Source: Oceanibaculum indicum P24 (GTDB lineage Bacteria; Pseudomonadota; Alphaproteobacteria; Oceanibaculales; Oceanibaculaceae). From it: a DNA stretch of 64,000 bases. Numbering within the stretch: the stretch's first letter is position 1; every line of letters starts with the position of its first letter. Below the pieces are notes generated by a model. That model saw only the letters and a program-made list of their open reading frames with translations. It ran no database searches and had not been told where the DNA came from. The stretch is taken from positions 1-64,000 of the forward strand of contig NZ_AMRL01000013.1 of the NCBI RefSeq assembly GCF_000299935.1, written 5' to 3'. This document shows positions 37,754-46,683 of this stretch, in pieces. A program made the position numbers and the translations under genes.

Positions 37754-38147
37754 TCGAGCCGCTCTGGCTCACTGTCCCTGACGTCCTGTATCTTCACGAA
37801 CGCTCGATCGAATTGTTCGGCGGTTCGTACGGAACACGCGAAGAGGGCTTGCTGGAGTCTGCCGTGATGCGGCCGCAACAGCTTTGGTCTTACACCGAAC
37901 CGCCGCCTAGCCTTTCTGATCTGGCGGCAAGCATTGGCTTCGGCCTGGCCCGTAATCATCCGTTATCGATGGAAACAAGAGAACCGCTTATGCGGCTGTT
38001 CTCTCGTTTCTGTATGAAAACGGCGCCTATCTTGATGTGAGTGAACTTGAGGCGGAGCGGGTGATGGTGAATGTGGCGAGCGGCCTGATGCCCGAAGCCC
38101 TTTTCGCTTCCTGGATCAGCGCGAATAGTCTCGCGACCGACGACTGA
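37750..38147 (+). pseudogene. doc: Doc (death-on-curing) Fic-family toxin, frameshifted
   Basis: The first part (37750-37962) encodes LTVPDVLYLHERSIELFGGSYG and DLAASIGFGLARNHP, a Doc protein up to the start of the Fic motif. One base is missing at about 37963-37964. In the next frame from 37965 the protein goes on with IDGNKRTAYAAVLSFLYENG to a stop at 38147, so the intact motif would be HPFIDGNKRTA. Doc toxins phosphorylate EF-Tu. The lesion is exactly at the catalytic loop. The reading is 398 bases, one short of 133 codons. A sequencing error remains possible. Confidence 0.85.
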
Positions 38148-38185
38148 TCCCGCCTTGGCACGGGGGTTGCTTATACCCTGGTGCC

Positions 38186-39022
38186 ATGAAGAAAACGATC
38201 CTGACCCTCATCCTCCTTGCCGGTGCCGCGCTGCTGCCGCAGCGCGCCGAGGCGCTTGGCACGACGGCCGGCACGCTGCCTGACCTGTGCGGGGCGGCGA
38301 TTGCCCGGACCGAGGAAGCGCGTGGCATTCCGCGCAATTTCCTGCGTGCCGTGGGGCTTGCCGAGTCCGGCCGCTGGGACAGCAAGGCCGGGCAGGGCGT
38401 ACCCTGGCCCTGGACCGTGACGGCGGAGGGGGAGGGCAATTATTACCCCACCAAGGCGGCAGCGATTGCCGCCGTGCGCCGCTTGCAGGCCCGCGGGATC
38501 AAATCCATCGATGTCGGCTGCATGCAGGTGAACCTGTACTGGCATGGCAGCGCCTTTTCCGGCCTGGCGGACGCCTTCGAGCCGGAGGTCAATGTCGCCT
38601 ATGCCGCCGACTTCCTGTCTCGGCTGAAGGAGGAACGGCGCAGCTGGCAGAATGCGGTCGGCTACTATCATTCCGCCACGCCGGAATTCAACCAGCGCTA
38701 CCGCGCCAAGGTGCTGCGGCTGTGGCAGGGCGTGCGCGACCAGGACTTTGCCGGCGTGGAGGAGGAAGTGCGCTTCTCCGAGACCGCCCGCTCGGCGGCG
38801 CGGCGGCAGCTGCCGACCATGATGCCGGCCTGGGCGAAGAGCGGCGGTGCGGCGGAAACCGCGGCCGCCGTCCCGGCCTCGGCGCGTATCGCTGCCGGTG
38901 CGCGGCAGCAGGTGGCGCAGCGCGAGACGCCGTCCGCCGGCGGCCTCAACGCCTACCGCAAACGCGCGGTGCCGACGCCGGAGACTTTCCAGGCGGTTCC
39001 GGAAAGCCTGGTAACCCGTTAA
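38186..39022 (+). CDS. Periplasmic lytic transglycosylase (SLT domain)
   Basis: A 278-residue exported protein (signal peptide to about residue 23) with an SLT-like catalytic domain: IPRNFLRAVGLAESGRWD (Glu in AESG is the expected catalytic acid), DVGCMQVNLYWHG, and NVAYAADFLSRL. The C-terminal third is Ala-rich without a domain. Since FlgJ here lacks its hydrolase domain, an enzyme like this could open the wall for the rod, but it is not in a flagellar operon. It is followed by a strong terminator. Confidence 0.82.
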   Translation: MKKTILTLILLAGAALLPQRAEALGTTAGTLPDLCGAAIARTEEARGIPRNFLRAVGLAESGRWDSKAGQGVPWPWTVTAEGEGNYYPTKAAAIAAVRRLQARGIKSIDVGCMQVNLYWHGSAFSGLADAFEPEVNVAYAADFLSRLKEERRSWQNAVGYYHSATPEFNQRYRAKVLRLWQGVRDQDFAGVEEEVRFSETARSAARRQLPTMMPAWAKSGGAAETAAAVPASARIAAGARQQVAQRETPSAGGLNAYRKRAVPTPETFQAVPESLVTR

Positions 39023-39034
39023 CAGAACAAAGAA

Positions 39035-39068
39035 AAGGGCGCCGGATGATCGGCGCCCTTGCTCTTTT
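39035..39068. terminator. Bidirectional terminator between the transglycosylase and icd
   Basis: AAGGGCGCCG (39035-39044) and CGGCGCCCTT (39051-39060) pair perfectly, with A on one side and GCTCTTTT on the other, between convergent genes. Confidence 0.8.
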
Positions 39069-39085
39069 CGCTAAAGGGATGGAGG

Positions 39086-40300
39086 TCAGCCCATCGCCTT
39101 CTGCAGGTTCTTGTCCAGCGCGTCGAGGAACTGGTTGGTGGTCATCCAGGGCTGGTCCGGGCTAATCAGGATGGCAAGGTCCTTGGTCATCTGGCCGGCC
39201 TCGACGGTCTGGATACAGACCTTCTCCAGCGTCTCGGCGAACTTCGCCACTTCCGGCGTCTCGTCCATCTTGGCGCGGAAGGAAAGGCCGCGCGTCCAGG
39301 CGAAGATCGAGGCGATCGGGTTGGTCGAGGTCTCCTTGCCCTGCTGATGCTGGCGGTAATGGCGCGTCACCGTGCCGTGCGCGGCCTCCGCCTCGACGGT
39401 CTTGCCGTCGGCGGTCATCAGCACCGAGGTCATCAGGCCCAGCGAGCCGAAGCCCTGCGCCACCGTGTCGGACTGCACGTCGCCGTCATAGTTCTTGCAG
39501 GCCCAGACATAGCCGCCGGACCACTTCATGGCGCAGGCCACCATGTCGTCGATCAGGCGATGCTCGTAGGTCAGGCCCTTGGCCTTGAACTTGGAGGCAA
39601 AATCGGCGTCGAACACTTCCTGGAACAGGTCCTTGAAGCGGCCGTCATAGGCCTTCAGGATCGTGTTCTTGGTGGACATATAGACTGGCCAGCCAAGGTC
39701 CAGGCCGTAATTGAAGCAGGCGCGGGCGAAGTCGCGGATCGAATCGTCCAGATTGTACATGCCCATGGCCACGCCGCTCGACGGGAAGTCATAGATGTCG
39801 AACTGCTGCGCCGGGCCGCCATCGGCCGGCTGGAAGGTCATGGTCAGCTTGCCGGGCCCGGGCACCTTGAAGTCGGTGGCGCGGTACTGGTCGCCGAAGG
39901 CATGGCGGCCGATGACGATGGGCTGGGTCCAGCCCGGCACCAGGCGCGGCACGTTCTGGCAGATGATCGGCTGGCGGAACACGGTGCCGCCCAGAATGTT
40001 GCGGATCGTGCCGTTCGGCGACTTCCACATCTTCTTCAGGCCGAATTCCTTCACCCGGTCCTCGTCCGGGGTGATGGTGGCGCACTTCACGCCCACGCCG
40101 TACTTCTTGATCGCATTGGCGGAATCGATGGTGATCTGGTCGTCGGTCTTGTCGCGGGCCTCGATGCCGAGGTCGTAATACTTCAGATCGACGTCGAGAT
40201 AGGGCAGGATCAGCTTGTCCTTGATCATCTGCCAGATGATGCGGGTCATCTCGTCGCCGTCCAGCTCGACGATCGGATTCTTAACCTTAATCTTCGCCAT
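39086..40300 (-). CDS. icd: NADP-dependent isocitrate dehydrogenase
   Basis: Converts isocitrate to 2-oxoglutarate in the TCA cycle. The 404-residue protein is of the eukaryote-like homodimeric type common in alphaproteobacteria: [54 protein letters not shown]-type region (here [11 protein letters not shown]), and [19 protein letters not shown] precedes ATG 40300. Confidence 0.97.
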   Translation of the reverse strand: MAKIKVKNPIVELDGDEMTRIIWQMIKDKLILPYLDVDLKYYDLGIEARDKTDDQITIDSANAIKKYGVGVKCATITPDEDRVKEFGLKKMWKSPNGTIRNILGGTVFRQPIICQNVPRLVPGWTQPIVIGRHAFGDQYRATDFKVPGPGKLTMTFQPADGGPAQQFDIYDFPSSGVAMGMYNLDDSIRDFARACFNYGLDLGWPVYMSTKNTILKAYDGRFKDLFQEVFDADFASKFKAKGLTYEHRLIDDMVACAMKWSGGYVWACKNYDGDVQSDTVAQGFGSLGLMTSVLMTADGKTVEAEAAHGTVTRHYRQHQQGKETSTNPIASIFAWTRGLSFRAKMDETPEVAKFAETLEKVCIQTVEAGQMTKDLAILISPDQPWMTTNQFLDALDKNLQKAMG

Positions 40301-40406
40301 GCGTTTTCTCCTCTTGCCGGCGCGTCGGGGCCGGCGCACCTTTATTTGCCGCGGCGAACAATATCAGGCCGTCCGCACGGCGCAATAGCCGGTTACGGAT
40401 GGCAGG

Positions 40407-40991
40407 TCACTGCCATTTCACTTCCGGGCCGGGGATCGGTTCCGGTGCCTCCGCCAGGGCGGCGAAGGCGGCATCGATGTCGGGCACGAAGCGCAGCAGG
40501 GCGCGGTGCTGTTCGCTCACGAAACCTTCCGCGATCATGTGGTCCATCATGGCCCGCAGCGGCGCCCAGTAACCCTTGGCATCGATGATGATGATCGGCT
40601 TGGAATGCAGTTTCAGCTGCCGCCAGGTGGCAATCTCGAAGGTCTCGTCCAGCGTGCCGAGGCCACCCGGCAGCACGATGAAGCCGTCTGACCGCTCGGC
40701 CATGATCATCTTGCGCTCGTGCATCGTCTCCACGACGATCAGTTCGGTCGCCCCGCCATGGCCGACCTCCAGGCGCATCAGGTGGCGCGGGATGATGCCG
40801 GTGACCTTGCCGCCGGCGGACAGCGCGGCATCGGCGGCCTCGCCCATCAGCCCGACCTTGCCGCCGCCATAGACCAGTTCGATGCCGGCTTTCGCCATGC
40901 GTTCGCCGACGGCGCGGGCAAGCTGCTTGTAGTCGGGATCGACGCGGCCGGAGGAGCCGCAATAGACACAGAGGGATTTGATGTTTTCCAT
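40407..40991 (-). CDS. LOG family protein (cytokinin riboside monophosphate phosphoribohydrolase type)
   Basis: A 194-residue Rossmann protein with VYCGSSGRVDPDY, LVYGGGKVGLMG, MHERKMIM and PGGLGTLDETFE, the LOG motif PGGxGTxxE. Proteins of this family release the base from nucleoside 5'-monophosphates; the bacterial role is poorly known. ATG 40991 starts the standard N-terminus; the frame up to 41048 is extra. Single gene. Confidence 0.92.
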   Translation of the reverse strand: MENIKSLCVYCGSSGRVDPDYKQLARAVGERMAKAGIELVYGGGKVGLMGEAADAALSAGGKVTGIIPRHLMRLEVGHGGATELIVVETMHERKMIMAERSDGFIVLPGGLGTLDETFEIATWRQLKLHSKPIIIIDAKGYWAPLRAMMDHMIAEGFVSEQHRALLRFVPDIDAAFAALAEAPEPIPGPEVKWQ

Positions 40992-41203
40992 GCGCGGCGA
41001 TATCGCATTGCCGTGCTGCCCGGTCAACCGTGCAGTGGTGACGATCACAAATGCGTGTGTGGTACCGTCGCCCGCGCGTTCCGGCTGCGCTGAGGCTTTA
41101 CCCTGTTTGCGAAACCGGACATGCTTTCAGCGCGGCGGCGTGGGTCGCCGTTTTTCATGTGCTAGCCAGTCGGATTCGGCCGAATCGGGAGAGGACCAGA
41201 CAG

Positions 41204-41701
41204 ATGAGCAAAGCCCATTTCAGCAAAGCCCTGCGTGTCGCCGTCACCAGTTTCTGCGCGGCCGGCGTGCTCGCCGGCAGCGTGTTTGTGGGCGCGGCGG
41301 TTGCCGCTGACCGCAAGCCTGAGGATGCCCTGAAGTACCGCAAGGGCGTGCTGACCGGCCTTGCCTGGCATTTTGGCCCGGTGGTCGCCATGGCCAAGGG
41401 CGAGGCGCCGTTCGACCAGAAGCAGCTTTCCGAGCGCGCGGCAGCCATGGCGGCGCTGTCCAACATGCTGGGCGAAGGCTTCATCCAGGGCACGGCGCAG
41501 GGTCAGATCGACGGCAGCCGGACGCTGCCGGTGGCCTTTACCGACAGCGCCGACTTCCAGAAGAAGCTGGAGGCGCTGCAGACCGCCACCGCCGCGCTGG
41601 CCTCGGCCTCCGGCTCGGTGGCGCAGGGCGATCTCGGCAAGCATGTCGCCGCCATCGGCGGATCCTGCAAGGCCTGCCACGACACCTATCGGGCAAAATA
41701 G
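41204..41701 (+). CDS. Cytochrome c' family protein
   Basis: A 165-residue periplasmic protein with a signal peptide (residues 1-34, VAAADRKP) and a C-terminal haem-binding motif CKACH (C155, C158, H159) followed by DTYR, the layout of cytochrome c'. These proteins bind NO and may protect against nitrosative stress. GGGAGAGGA precedes the ATG. The convergent neighbour is a di-haem cytochrome b, and the two often occur together. Confidence 0.9.
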   Translation: MSKAHFSKALRVAVTSFCAAGVLAGSVFVGAAVAADRKPEDALKYRKGVLTGLAWHFGPVVAMAKGEAPFDQKQLSERAAAMAALSNMLGEGFIQGTAQGQIDGSRTLPVAFTDSADFQKKLEALQTATAALASASGSVAQGDLGKHVAAIGGSCKACHDTYRAK

Positions 41702-41705
41702 CGCC

Positions 41706-42419
41706 TCAGCGGAGCAGGGGTGGCAGTATTTCCACGGTGAAATAGACCGCCCCTGCGGAGATTACGGCGAACAGGCCGGCAAGCCACAGGCTCGCCGGCC
41801 TTTCCATGCCCCCCACATCCATGCCAAGGCCGGGAGGCAGGTCCCTGTGGCCGGTCACCATCGCGGTGACCAGGTTTTCGCGCTTGTACAGCCGGTAATA
41901 GGCAATCGCCGCCAGGTGCAGCACGACCAGCGCGATCAGGAACCAGACCGCGATGGCGTGGGTGCGGTTGGCGATGCTGTCCACCGCGCCGGAGAACAGC
42001 CCGTTCAGCGGACCTTCGGTCAGGATGTCGTCGGAGGCGAACAGGCCGCTGCCGGCCTGTGCCAGTGCCGCCAGCAACAAGGCGATAACCGACAGCGCGC
42101 CCAGCGGGTTATGGGTGTCGGTCGGGTGGGCCTTCGGCGCTGTCAGCGTGCGCAGATAGGCCAGCACCGCCGCCGGTCCGCGCAGGAAGCTGGCAAACCG
42201 CGCGGTGCGGCTGCCGAACAGGCCCCACAGGATGCGGAAGATCACCAGCGCCAGCACCGCGTAGCCGAAGCGCATGTGCCAGGTCTTGTCGAAGCCGCCG
42301 AATTCCCCGGTCCAGTAAGCGCCGACGATGGCGCCGGCCAGCAGCCAGTGGAACAGCCGCGTCGGGATATCCCAGACGAGGGCATGGCGATAGGCGGCGG
42401 GCGGGGCAGAATCGGTCAT
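41706..42419 (-). CDS. Cytochrome b561 family protein
   Basis: A 237-residue membrane protein with about four or five helices. Histidines likely to hold two haems are in RLFHWLL, TWHMRFGY, NRTHAIAVW and VVLHLAAI. It probably passes quinone electrons to the neighbouring cytochrome c'. It lies four bases from the convergent cytochrome c' gene. Confidence 0.88.
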   Translation of the reverse strand: MTDSAPPAAYRHALVWDIPTRLFHWLLAGAIVGAYWTGEFGGFDKTWHMRFGYAVLALVIFRILWGLFGSRTARFASFLRGPAAVLAYLRTLTAPKAHPTDTHNPLGALSVIALLLAALAQAGSGLFASDDILTEGPLNGLFSGAVDSIANRTHAIAVWFLIALVVLHLAAIAYYRLYKRENLVTAMVTGHRDLPPGLGMDVGGMERPASLWLAGLFAVISAGAVYFTVEILPPLLR

Positions 42420-42734
42420 GGGCGGGGCTCGTCAAAGGGGTAGGTCAAAACCAAGATGGCTGGCCTGCGCCGGACCTGCAAGGCCAGCCGCTGCATGCAC
42501 CTGCAATTGCACTCCGGACTATCCCGATATAGGGTTTGCGCTACGGCATAAAGCGGTCCGGATAACCGGCCGATTTTGGGGGCGTGCGCAATGAATCCTT
42601 CCGACATGACGGTTTTCTGACAATGCTGCGACGTCCTTTCATCATCGGCGTGATCGGCGCCATCGTGGTGCTGGTCGCGCTGGCCCTGAATTTCCTGGTG
42701 ACGTCGGAAGATGCGCCGCAGCAGGCCGCGCCCG

Positions 42735-42809
42735 CCACCTTGCCATCCGGCGCCAGCCGGTCCACGCGGAGCCTATAAGTACCGGCCGCCACCTCGCCCT
42801 CGGGCTGCA
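42735..42809. repeat. 75-bp inverted copy of the LysM gene's own sequence
   Basis: Every base of 42735-42809 equals the reverse complement of 43552-43626. Read on the minus strand it encodes the same peptide (QPEGEVAAGTYRLRVD and on) that the gene encodes on the plus strand 0.8 kb downstream. Flanking bases do not match. Confidence 0.95.
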
Positions 42810-43551
42810 CGCACGGCGCCGTCCACCGCCGCGACACCCTCCACGGCCCCGCAGAACCCCGCCGTGCCGGACCAGACGCCGGCGCCGCGTGCGCCCAGCT
42901 TCGATGTGGTGCGGGTGAACCCGAAGGGCGATACGGTGATCGCCGGGCGCGCTACGCCGAATTCCAAGGTGATCGTGAAGGATGGCGACCGGGTGATCGG
43001 CGAGATCCAGGCCGATCAGCGTGGCGAATGGGTGCTGCTGCCGAAGGAGCCGCTGCCGCCGGGCAACCGGCAGTTGACGCTGGAGTCGGAACTGCCCGAC
43101 GGCAGCCGCCTGCAGTCGCAGGATGTGGTGGTGCTGGCGGTGCCGGAACCGCAGAAGGATATCGCCGGTCAGCCGAGCGCCGCGCCGCAGACTCCGCTGG
43201 CCATGGTCGTGCCGCGTGAGGGCAGTGGCCCGTCCACGGTGCTGCAGGCCCCCGCCGCGCCGCAGCAGCCGGCGCAGCAGCCGACGGCTCCAGCGACGGC
43301 AGCCCAACCGGTGGCCCAGCCAGCGGATCAGGCCAAGCCGGCCGCTCCGGCGCCGACAGGCCCCTCCGTCGTCAGCCTGCCGGAAAACGGCAAGAAGACC
43401 GATATGCCGGTCAGCGTCGATGTGGTGGATTACGATGCCAAGGGGGCCGTGATCCTGAGCGGCCGGACCGAACCGAACGGGCAGGTGCGGGTCTATCTCG
43501 ACGACAAGCCGCTGGGCGACGCACGGGCGGACGACAAGGGCAACTGGCGCC

Positions 43552-43626
43552 TGCAGCCCGAGGGCGAGGTGGCGGCCGGTACTTATAGGCTCCGCGTGGA
43601 CCGGCTGGCGCCGGATGGCAAGGTGG
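43552..43626. repeat. Source copy of the 75-bp inverted repeat
   Basis: Lies in frame in the LysM protein gene as part of its second beta domain; its reverse complement is inserted at 42735-42809. Confidence 0.95.
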
Positions 43627-43856
43627 TGGCGCGGGTGGAACTGCCCTTCGCCCGATCGGAGCCGCTGTCGGGCCTCCTGGAAGGCCGGGTGGTGGTCATC
43701 CAGCCGGGCAACAATCTGTGGCGCATCGCCCGGCGCACCTATGGCGATGGCATGGCCTTCACGCTGATCTATGGCGCCAACCGCGACCAGATCCGCGATC
43801 CCGACCTGATCTATCCGGGCCAGGTCTTCGTGCTGCCGCAGGTGAATTAGAGAACT

Positions 43857-44336
43857 TTACGCATCCTTGTCGGACGTGTCCGGCAGGGAGAGGGTGGACA
43901 TCTGCCCGATATGATCGCGCAACCGGGCCAGGAACAGGGCCACCGTGGCGATCAGCAGGCTGGGCGTGGGCGGGCCTTCCAGCGGCAGTTCGACATCCAG
44001 ACGGATGCGCTGGCGCGGATCGACCAGCAGCCGGGTCTCTTCCTTGACGCCGATGGCCCGCAGCGCCTCCAGGATGGCGCGGCGGCGCGCGACGGATTCG
44101 CTGCTGTAGGGCAGGATGCCGATCAGCGCGCGCATCGACAGGCGGGCCTCGCCCTCGCGGTCGTTCAGCTGCGCAATATAGGTCACCCCGTCGCAATCGA
44201 AGGCGAACTGGAAGGGGCGGGCATTATGCGGCGCCCCGTCGCCGCTGTTGGCAACCTTCACGAAAGTCCGCAGGTCGAACTCGTCGGGAACGTGATTGAG
44301 TACGGCACGGAAGGGGCTAGCGGCGTCCATCAGCAT
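43857..44336 (-). CDS. Conserved-looking protein of unknown function
   Basis: A 159-residue protein, mixed alpha/beta by eye (DLRTFVKVANSGDG; FDCDGVTYIAQLNDREGEARLSMRALIG; RAIGVKEETRLLVDPRQRI). It has no signal peptide or membrane helix and I do not recognise the family; the pattern slightly recalls YbjN-type domains. The start is uncertain: ATG 44336 is chosen over 44330 and the upstream 44393. It is convergent with the LysM gene and divergent from psd. Confidence 0.55.
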   Translation of the reverse strand: MLMDAASPFRAVLNHVPDEFDLRTFVKVANSGDGAPHNARPFQFAFDCDGVTYIAQLNDREGEARLSMRALIGILPYSSESVARRRAILEALRAIGVKEETRLLVDPRQRIRLDVELPLEGPPTPSLLIATVALFLARLRDHIGQMSTLSLPDTSDKDA

Positions 44337-44483
44337 AAGGCTTTCGGCTCCGGGGCAGGATGCTGAAACTGTCACGCTGGAAGATAGTGTCAAGCTCCTA
44401 AGGAAGGGTTAAAACGGCGGCGATTGTTTCGGGCGCGTCGCTGTGTACTCTCCGCTTGCGAATGCCCATATGGTAGGGTCCCG

Positions 44484-45194
44484 ATGGGAAACGAGAAAGG
44501 AAACGGCGTGTTGAAATCGATTCTGGTGCCGATTGCGCGGGAAGGCTGGCCCTTCATCGGGATATTCGCGGTCGGTACGCTGATCCTGTTCGCCATCTCC
44601 GATCCGCTGGGCTGGGCAGGCGTGATTCTGACCCTGTGGTGCGTCTATTTCTTCCGGGACCCGGACCGGGTGACGCCCAGCCGCCCTGGCCTCGTCATCA
44701 GCCCGGCCGATGGCGTTGTCTGCTTCGTCGGCAAGGCACCGCCGCCGGCCGATCTGGAGCTGGGTGACGCGCCGATGCTGAAGATCGGCATCTTCATGAA
44801 TGTGTTCGACGTGCATGTGAACCGCGCCCCGGTGGACGGCAAGGTGTCGCGCCTGGCCTACCATCCCGGCAAGTTCTTCAACGCCTCGCTGGACAAGGCG
44901 AGCGAGCAGAATGAGCGGCACGGCATGGTCGTCGAGATGGCGGACGGCACCAAGGTCGGCAGCGTACAGATTGCCGGGCTGGTGGCCCGCCGCATCGTCT
45001 GCAAGACCGCCGAGGGGGCTACCCTGCGGGCCGGCGAGCGCTATGGGCTGATCCGCTTCGGCAGCCGGGTCGATGTCTATCTGCCGGCCAGCGCTGCCTC
45101 GCTGGCGGTACTGGGGCAGCGGATGATCGCCGGCGAGACGGTAATCGCCGACCTGACCTCCGCCGAACCGGATCGTCTGGGCGAGATTCGCTAG
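44484..45194 (+). CDS. psd: Phosphatidylserine decarboxylase proenzyme
   Basis: Makes phosphatidylethanolamine. The 236-residue protein is of the short (type II/archaeal-like) class, with membrane helices at residues about 20-55, then [27 protein letters not shown] and the self-cleavage site RFGS (Gly193-Ser194), where Ser becomes the pyruvoyl group. ATG 44484 is chosen by the family start; TAGGGT is upstream. Its stop overlaps the GTG of pssA. Confidence 0.95.
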   Translation: MGNEKGNGVLKSILVPIAREGWPFIGIFAVGTLILFAISDPLGWAGVILTLWCVYFFRDPDRVTPSRPGLVISPADGVVCFVGKAPPPADLELGDAPMLKIGIFMNVFDVHVNRAPVDGKVSRLAYHPGKFFNASLDKASEQNERHGMVVEMADGTKVGSVQIAGLVARRIVCKTAEGATLRAGERYGLIRFGSRVDVYLPASAASLAVLGQRMIAGETVIADLTSAEPDRLGEIR

Positions 45195-46078
45195 TGGTCG
45201 GGCTGCGGCAAAAAAGCGGGTTCAGACGGCACCGCCGGGCGCCGCGCCTGAAGGGACTGTCGATCAACCGGCTGATCCCGAACATCCTGACCGTGCTGGC
45301 GCTGTGTGCCGGGCTGACGGCGATCCGCTTCGCGCTGAATGGCGAATGGCAGCAGGCGGTGATCGCGATCTTCGCCGCCGCGATCCTCGACGGGCTGGAT
45401 GGGCGCATGGCGCGCCTGCTGAAGGCGACCAGCAAGTTCGGCGCGGAGCTGGATTCGCTGTCGGATTTCATCAGCTTCGGCGTGGCGCCGGCAGTCGTCC
45501 TTTATATGTGGGGGATGAGTGGCGTTGCCGGCTTCGGCTGGGCGGTGGTGCTGTTCTTCGCCACCTGCGCCGCGCTGCGGCTGGCGCGCTTCAATACGAC
45601 GCTGGGCGACCCCGAACTGCCGGCATACGCCTACAACTACTTCTCCGGCGTGCCGGCGCCGGCCGGGGCGGGGCTGGCGTTGCTGCCGATGATCCTGTCC
45701 TTCGACCTTGGCTATGACACGGTGCTGAAGCATCCGGCGCTGGTGATCGCCTGGGTATTCTTCATCGGCCTGCTGATGGTCAGCGCCATCCCGACCTTTT
45801 CGGGCAAGAAGGCGCGTATCCCGCAGGGGCTGGTGATCCCGATGCTGATCGTGGTCGGCCTGCTGGTGGCGGCACTGGTGAACGCGCCCTGGCGCACCCT
45901 GTCGGGGCTGGGCCTGCTCTACCTGCTGTGCATCCCGTTCTCCGTGCGCTCCTACCGCCGGCTGAAGGCGGAGGCGGAGCAGATGGTCGCCCAGCATGAG
46001 GCGGATATTGCTGCGTCTGGCGATGCCGTGCCCGAGAGCGGGAACGACCAGAGCGGGGAACCCCGTCCCGGCGCATGA
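45194..46078 (+). CDS. pssA: CDP-diacylglycerol-serine O-phosphatidyltransferase
   Basis: Makes phosphatidylserine, the substrate of Psd. The 294-residue membrane protein has the CDP-alcohol motif DG-x2-AR-x8-G-x3-D-x3-D in DGLDGRMARLL to LDSLSD (66-91). The GTG start at 45194 overlaps the psd stop by one base. The C-terminal tail is polar. The next gene starts inside its last codons (ATGA). Confidence 0.95.
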   Translation: MVGLRQKSGFRRHRRAPRLKGLSINRLIPNILTVLALCAGLTAIRFALNGEWQQAVIAIFAAAILDGLDGRMARLLKATSKFGAELDSLSDFISFGVAPAVVLYMWGMSGVAGFGWAVVLFFATCAALRLARFNTTLGDPELPAYAYNYFSGVPAPAGAGLALLPMILSFDLGYDTVLKHPALVIAWVFFIGLLMVSAIPTFSGKKARIPQGLVIPMLIVVGLLVAALVNAPWRTLSGLGLLYLLCIPFSVRSYRRLKAEAEQMVAQHEADIAASGDAVPESGNDQSGEPRPGA

Positions 46079-46683
46079 TCGACGCCGCACTGCGACGGCT
46101 GGTCGATCCGGCGCTGGATGCCGCCGGGGGCTTCCTGTCGCGCCGGGGCGTTTCCGCCAATGCCGTGACGCTGGCTGGCTTCGCGGTCGGGCTGATGGCC
46201 CTGCCGGCGCTGGCGCTGCAGGCCTATGGCCTGGCGCTGGCCTGTATTCTGCTGAATCGCCTGGCTGACGGGCTGGATGGCGCCATCGCCCGGCGGCGCG
46301 GCGCGACCGATTTCGGCGGCTATCTCGACATCGTGCTGGATTTCATCTTCTACGCCGCCGTGGCTTTCGGCTTTGCGCTGGCCGATCCGGCGGCGAACGC
46401 GCTGGCCGCCTGTTTCCTGATCTTCAGCTTCATGGGCACGGGATCGAGTTTCCTGGCCTATGCCGTGATGGCGGCGAAGCGCGGCCGCACAAGCACGGCG
46501 CGCGGCCCGAAATCGCTCTATTATCTCGGCGGGCTGACGGAAGGGGCGGAGACCATCGCCCTGTTCGTCGCGATCTGCCTCTGGCCGGGCTGGTTTCCCC
46601 AGCTCGCACTCCTCTTCGGCGCGCTGTGCTGGGTCACCACCGCGACGCGCATCCTCGCCGCGCGGCGCGACTTCACCCCTTAG
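46075..46683 (+). CDS. CDP-alcohol phosphatidyltransferase family protein
   Basis: A 202-residue membrane protein with its own motif DGLDGAIARRRG to YLDIVLD (65-89) and about five helices. The start overlaps the pssA stop by four bases. The third gene of psd-pssA; its alcohol substrate (for example inositol, glycerol phosphate or archaetidyl-like) cannot be told from sequence. It converges on the RND gene, overlapping by 11 bases at the 3' end. Confidence 0.88.
   Translation: MIDAALRRLVDPALDAAGGFLSRRGVSANAVTLAGFAVGLMALPALALQAYGLALACILLNRLADGLDGAIARRRGATDFGGYLDIVLDFIFYAAVAFGFALADPAANALAACFLIFSFMGTGSSFLAYAVMAAKRGRTSTARGPKSLYYLGGLTEGAETIALFVAICLWPGWFPQLALLFGALCWVTTATRILAARRDFTP

Larger units (their letters stand above)
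42623..43850 (+). pseudogene. LysM-domain envelope protein interrupted by a 76-bp inverted insertion
   Basis: The N-terminal part (ATG 42623) gives a signal anchor (IIGVIGAIVVLVALALNFLV) and then reaches a stop at 42776-42778 inside the insertion. In another frame from 42810 the protein continues: a Pro-rich stretch, two beta domains (VRVNPKGDTVIAGRATPNS and VVDYDAKGAVILSGRTEPNG), a Pro/Gln linker, and a C-terminal LysM domain (VIQPGNNLWRIARRTYGDG to VFVLPQV), which binds peptidoglycan. Deleting 42734-42809 (76 bases) rejoins one 384-codon frame. Either a real mutation or an artefact of sequencing. Confidence 0.8.

Noticed and set aside
42541-42837. Minus-strand frame with the peptide EGEVAAGTYRLRVD, first read as a separate gene
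   Set aside because: It is explained by the inverted 75-bp copy of the LysM gene and has no start signal.
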